Of a DNA stretch of 11,596 nucleotides, positions 7,263 to 11,596 are shown in pieces. The notes under the pieces were generated by a model, which did not search any database, was not told the origin of the DNA, and saw only the letters and a program-made list of their open reading frames with translations. Positions within the stretch are counted from its first letter, which is position 1, and each line of letters begins with the position of its first letter. Source of the stretch: Entonaema liquescens (lineage: Eukaryota; Ascomycota; Sordariomycetes; Xylariales; Xylariaceae); the NCBI GenBank assembly GCA_902805475.1, contig CADCSX010000017.1, positions 1-11,596 on the forward strand, in the 5' to 3' direction. The translations under genes were made by a program, and so were the position numbers.

Positions 7263-10200
7263 TTAATTAATAAAGTAGCCTTAGCTAATCTCTTATAAAA
7301 ACTTTGGACAATATCGGTACCTAGAGAATTGTTAATAGGTTTTTGAGGTAAATTAATCTTAAAATCAGACTTTTTATTTCGAATTACTCTTTTAACCTCG
7401 TCATACTCTGTATTATCAACACCACCTAAACTCTTTCTAATTAAATCTATAACATCCTTATCAAAAGTATTAATATATTTAGATTCAGAATAAAGGTCTA
7501 TATAAACTTGACGGAGGTGTTCTATAAGTAGTACCACATTTTCAGCAGTTACACCGTAACAATCATGAACACTATAAAAGTTTATAAATCCGTCCTTTTT
7601 ACACCTTTTTAAAGAATAAAATAATAAAATTAAACTAGTACTATCTAAAGAGTGTACAAGATTAGGCATTAAAGCGTTTCTTTGTTTAGTCTTATTAAGT
7701 TTAGAAGAATCTGTTATAGTTAAAGACAGTTCTTTATTAGAGAATACGTAAGGTTTAATTTTTTTAGTAGTACTATCCATATATTTTTGAGATATTTTTA
7801 AACCATGCGGTAAATTTCAAATAATAGGTAGATTTAAGTCTACCAGAATCATCGCTATATCCTTAAGATAATCCATTAAAACTTTGATATTAGGATAATG
7901 TATGAAAAGAAGTTTATTAAATTCTTTAACAAAATAGGAAACATCCTCTCTAGATACAAAATTATTAGAATCTAATGAAGTAGAATAAAATGATTTAGCA
8001 TCATTATTGATATCAACCCCCGATTTATCCTTAGATTTCCTCTTAGATCTAGACTTAGATGATTTATCGTTGGTCTTACTAGCATTGGAATCTACTAAAT
8101 ACTTAGCAAACTCCTGATACTCTTCGGGTAAAATATCCTTTTCTATATCTAATTCAGAAGACTTCGGAGCCTCCTCCTTAACGAGCGGTTTCACGCTAGG
8201 TACACCGTCCTTTATTTCTAAAAATCCATATCCTCTATATATTAAACTATCAATTAGATAATTAGTTAATGTAAACTCTGTAGCGTTATAAGGTTTAGTC
8301 ATAATCAACATTTTAATATGTGATCTATTAAGATTTAATTCCAATAATCTTCTGATACAACTTAACTCTTCATCTTTAGCTACTAATAACCTCTTATTTA
8401 ACTGAGTTTTAATTTTATATAATATAAAACTATACAAATCTCGAGGATCGTCATATAAAGAAGCTTCCGTAAGATTAAGCTCTTCAAAAGCCTTAACCTC
8501 ATCTGATAATAAAGCTAGATGTTGGAAACCGTTACATGTACCATCTAGTTGTATAGGAAGGTAGCTATAGAATGTAGAATAATTACCTTCATATAAAAAG
8601 TTATGTAGTCTCTGCATCTCTAGACAGAAAGCTATAAATAGAAATTTATACTTAGCCTGACTAAGTAAATTATCATCTAATTTAATTATATTTTCTCAGT
8701 TATCATCAACCCACTTAACCCTCTTATCATAAGAACCTTTATCTATACCGTTACCAAAAGAAACAGCCCCGTAAGCTTTTAGATAAAAAATACCCTTTAA
8801 ATTATTTTTCTTTATAATACCGGGTCTAGCGAATAAAAGTAATGATTTAGCTAGTTCAGAACCTTGATAGTGTAAATAAGTAACCCTAGGATATAATCTA
8901 CCACGGAAATCTAACATTAAAGGAAAGTATATTTCAGGGATATTCTTAAATATTTCAGCTATAGAAAGGATGAAATCATACGATAATTTAGTGGAAGATC
9001 ATTTTTGATTCTCCCTTTCCTCTCTACGAGTTAATTTCTTATTCCTGTAAGGAGGTTCTTTACCTATCTCCGAGGTTATGATTTCAGGATGAACAGAAAT
9101 ATAATCTAAAACATCTTTATTTATTTTAAAAGGTATTTTCATCATATCATTTATAGATTGAATAACTATATTATTAGGCTCAATTATAGTATCACCACCC
9201 TGATACATAGTAGATGTAAACAAAGGATGAAGTATATCCTGGTTATTTAATAGATAACCCCCATCAGTTAAATGTTTAAGATCTTTATAACCTTTAGGCT
9301 CTACAATCATAGGTAAATTCATAGGTATTAAAGGTTTATTTAATATATCTTTACTACCACATATCTCTAGAACCTCACTAGTTACAATTAGTATGTTTTG
9401 TTGTTTTGTACTACTTAAGTGAACTATTTTATCTTCAATAAGACCCACTTCTTTAAGTATTTCAACTAAAGAAGCACCAACCTTAGCACGAAATTCATCG
9501 CTATCTAAAGAACTAAAAAATTTATTAGAAATAAGAGAATCTTTAAACAATTTTAATTGAAGATTAGGCACCTCAACCCTCTTAATCTTATACAAATCTC
9601 TTACATAAACAGAAATAACTTTCTTACCTATATCTAACGAAGTATTTAGAAGATTATTTTTATACAAAGTAGAATCATCATCATCAATAACTATATTGTT
9701 ATATGTAAGAATTTGAAAGAAACTAGCCATAAGTATATTAAGCAACCGTTTACGAGGTATTAAAGAAAATATGTTGAACTCAAGAAGACTAATAATATGT
9801 TTTTTACTAGGATTTTCAGTAACACTATTTAGATATAAGGAACCATCTTTCTTTTTATCCTTAATAAAAGCATCTAATAATCTCTCTATATCAGATAAAC
9901 TTTTAATAAGAAAAGATTTAAATTCCTTATTATTAAACAAATCTTTATTTAAACCACCTAATATTTCCACTATGTTATCAGGATTGGTATAAAAATTGTC
10001 AAATTCATCGAAAATTAATTTTTCTATTTTTACTTGAGTATGATGATTTAAAGGTTCATTATCTAGAATATCTTTAATTATAGAGAATAATTTATTTTCT
10101 AAAACTTGTTTACGGGTAACCTCTGACAAACCCACTGAAAACTTTTTCCCACTCGTTGAGAATCACCTAAAATTTCCTGGAACATTACAAGCCATAAATT

Positions 10201-10312
10201 TAACAGGTTTTAAAGTATATAAAACCCTATTTGCAGGTTGAATATTTTTTAAAGTTAAAAAATAATCTAAAAACTTAAAATAATGCTGAGTAAATAAATT
10301 TTTCATTTTCAT
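7259..10312 (-). CDS. rpo: Single-subunit T7/mitochondrial-type RNA polymerase
   Basis: One code-4 frame of 1017 residues runs from ATG 10312 to TAG at 7261-7259, with TGA-coded Trp at 10165, 9001, 8698 and 7819. The N-terminal part (residues 54-440) has no sharp motif, as usual in this family. The catalytic part has LDFRGRLYP (Asp468), motif A QLDGTCNGFQH with the metal-binding Asp590, motif B with Arg663, Lys667 and Tyr675 in the R-x3-K-x7-Y spacing of T7 RNA polymerase, NLVHSLD (His887), and motif C SVHDCYG with Asp917. It should transcribe both plasmid genes in the mitochondrion. A Lys/Ser-rich insert lies at residues 700-776, between motif B and the rest of the palm. The start is placed at 10312 by analogy with the DNA polymerase; 10390 is the alternative ATG, and GTG 10135 would give a protein without the TIR-coded leader. 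The C-terminus (AKATLLIN) lacks the aromatic foot of T7 polymerase. Confidence 0.93.
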
Positions 10313-10843
10313 TTTAATTATTATATAAAATCTTAATCTATAAATTATAAAATAGGGATAATAAAACCAACAAAGTCAATATCGAAACATAGAAAAACAA
10401 ATCAAAGCAAATTAAATCAATAACTCGGTGGCATACAAGAGAGAAAGTTAATCTTTATTTATTATCGTAGTTCATCAACCATATTATAAAAAGCAAAGTA
10501 ACGGAGTGAACAAATTGGAAATTAGACAACCTGCATTATATCTAAAATTTGTGTCAAAATTTGTAAATAAAATTATCAAATAAACCGTAGTAAGCTCTAC
10601 CTTTTTAATCATTTAAAGGTTGAAAACAACCATTGAGTAAATTGCTCAATATTATAATAAGGGAATATAATGCTTCTAAAGCAAAACCATACTCAGCATA
10701 GATCTGGTAGAGTAACAATCACCTTGCAGCACCTTAACAGCAGTGGGTTATACCGAAAAGTTAAAAGATTCATCAAAATTTGACTCGTCCTCCATAGAAT
10801 CAACTAATTAAAACCCATACAAGCCATACTTTAAGCACCTATA
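10313..10843 (-). promoter_or_regulatory. AT-rich shared leader/promoter region of the RNA polymerase
   Basis: This is the TIR copy of 717-1247 in the opposite orientation, upstream of the RNA polymerase start. The two small hairpins recur at 10618-10631 and 10632-10650. The frame is open to an alternative ATG at 10390-10388, exactly as on the left. Identity with the left copy implies that both genes would be transcribed and perhaps translated under the same control. Confidence 0.5.
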
Positions 10844-11458
10844 GGATCAACCTCCCCTACGAAGTACGAAGTCCCCTCCGCCAACGGCGGAGGGAGGGCT
10901 TCGCCTTCCGAAGGAGGAAGCTTTCTTTCCCATCCTTCGGGAAGACGAAGTCACCTCCAAAGGAGGGAGGAAGCTTCGCCTATCCCGAAGGGAATGGGGG
11001 CTCTCTTTTTTATTTTTCTATTTATTAATAACTCCGACCCCCTCGACGAAGTCACCCTCCGCCAACGGCGGAGGGAGGGGACTTCGTCGGAGGGGAGAGA
11101 ACTAGAGCACTAACTTTATACCGCTACGATAGCTATATTCCGTTGGAACTTTCTTTCTCCCTACGAAGTACGAACTCACTCCGCCAACGGCGGAGGGGGC
11201 ATCGCCTATCCCCGACATCGCCGGGAAAGGGAGCTTACTTTCTTTTCTTTCTTTCTAGCTTTCTTTCTTTCTTTCGCCATCCCCTAGCTTCGCTAGGGGA
11301 AGACGAAGTCCCTCCGCCAACGGCGGAGGAGGGCTTCACCGCCAAACCCTGCGAAGCTAGGGGAAGGGAGCTTTCTTTACCACAGACTCCTCAACAAGTT
11401 GAGGGCGGGAGCTTTCTTTACCACAGGCACCTCAACAAGTTGAGGAGGGAGCTTTCAC
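10844..11458. repeat. Cluster of GC-rich palindromic (hairpin) elements, right TIR
   Basis: This is the mirror of 131-716 and contains no gene. The 17-base palindrome is found here as CTCCGCCAACGGCGGAG at 10876-10892, 11057-11073, 11179-11195 and 11312-11328, all four intact. The long open frame on the plus strand at 11143-11565 is a by-product of this repetitive, stop-poor sequence. Confidence 0.85.
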
Positions 11459-11588
11459 TTTCTTTGAGAGAAGAACCATTTAAAGTCACATTCAGGAACT
11501 CGGTCAGCTTGACCCAGAATTCCCGAAGGTCTGGTGACTCAATGGAAACACCACTTCCCTCATAGCGACGCTCTAAAACACACGCCTT

Positions 11589-11596
11589 AACGACCC
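11589..11596. other. Eight terminal bases present only at the right end
   Basis: The sequence AACGACCC follows the last base that pairs with position 1. In a finished invertron the two ends should match to the last base, so the left end is probably short by eight bases (which would read GGGTCGTT). The right end may itself be incomplete. Protein-capped ends are often lost in sequencing and assembly. Confidence 0.7.

Larger units (their letters stand above)
10155..11588. repeat. Right terminal inverted repeat (TIR) of linear plasmid
   Basis: This is the reverse complement of 1-1405. It is 1434 bases long and appears to be the less damaged copy: several G/C runs are one base longer than on the left, and short blocks next to hairpins (for example around 11296-11310 and 10893-10903) are missing or shortened on the left. 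The inner edge falls inside the RNA polymerase gene, where the two sequences diverge abruptly after the codon for Ser52. Confidence 0.97.

Noticed and set aside
9771..9992. Plus-strand 73-codon frame inside the RNA polymerase
   Set aside because: Antisense shadow of the RNA polymerase N-terminal region.
11143..11565. Plus-strand open frame of 140 codons in the right TIR
   Set aside because: Translated hairpin and CTTT repeats with low-complexity product; the same region in the left TIR does not keep the frame.

Overview
The window is an almost complete linear mitochondrial plasmid of the invertron class, very probably from a filamentous fungus. Four things show this. Long terminal inverted repeats (TIRs) of about 1.4 kb face each other at positions 1-1405 and 10155-11588. 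There are two convergent long genes, a family B (protein-primed type) DNA polymerase and a single-subunit T7/mitochondrial-type RNA polymerase. The coding region is AT-rich. TGA must be read as tryptophan (genetic code 4): under that code each gene is one uninterrupted frame, while under the standard code both break at conserved Trp positions. The species cannot be told from the sequence.

Layout. Positions 1-1405 are the left TIR. Its outer half (to about 716) is a dense cluster of GC-rich hairpin elements; its inner half is AT-rich leader sequence plus the first codons of the polymerase. Positions 1248-6464 (+) hold the DNA polymerase, which does not stop at the usual end of the polymerase module. 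The same frame runs another 2.1 kb through four 10-residue repeats, an unrecognised region, and a GIY-YIG-type nuclease domain, ending at a TAG. Positions 6465-7258 are a convergent intergenic region with two hairpins, one a perfect 21-bp-stem palindrome with A9/T9 flanks that should act as a terminator in both directions, and a doubtful 90-codon frame. Positions 7259-10312 (-) hold the RNA polymerase. Positions 10155-11588 are the right TIR, followed by 8 extra bases with no counterpart on the left.

How it works together. The RNA polymerase would transcribe both genes from promoters inside the TIRs. Because the TIRs are copies, both mRNAs carry the same leader and both proteins start with the same 53 residues. 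The DNA polymerase would replicate the element from its ends by protein priming; no separate terminal-protein gene is visible, so that protein may be the N-terminal part of the polymerase or lie in the C-terminal extension. The most unusual feature is the fusion of a GIY-YIG nuclease-like domain to the replicative polymerase, giving a predicted protein of about 1738 residues.
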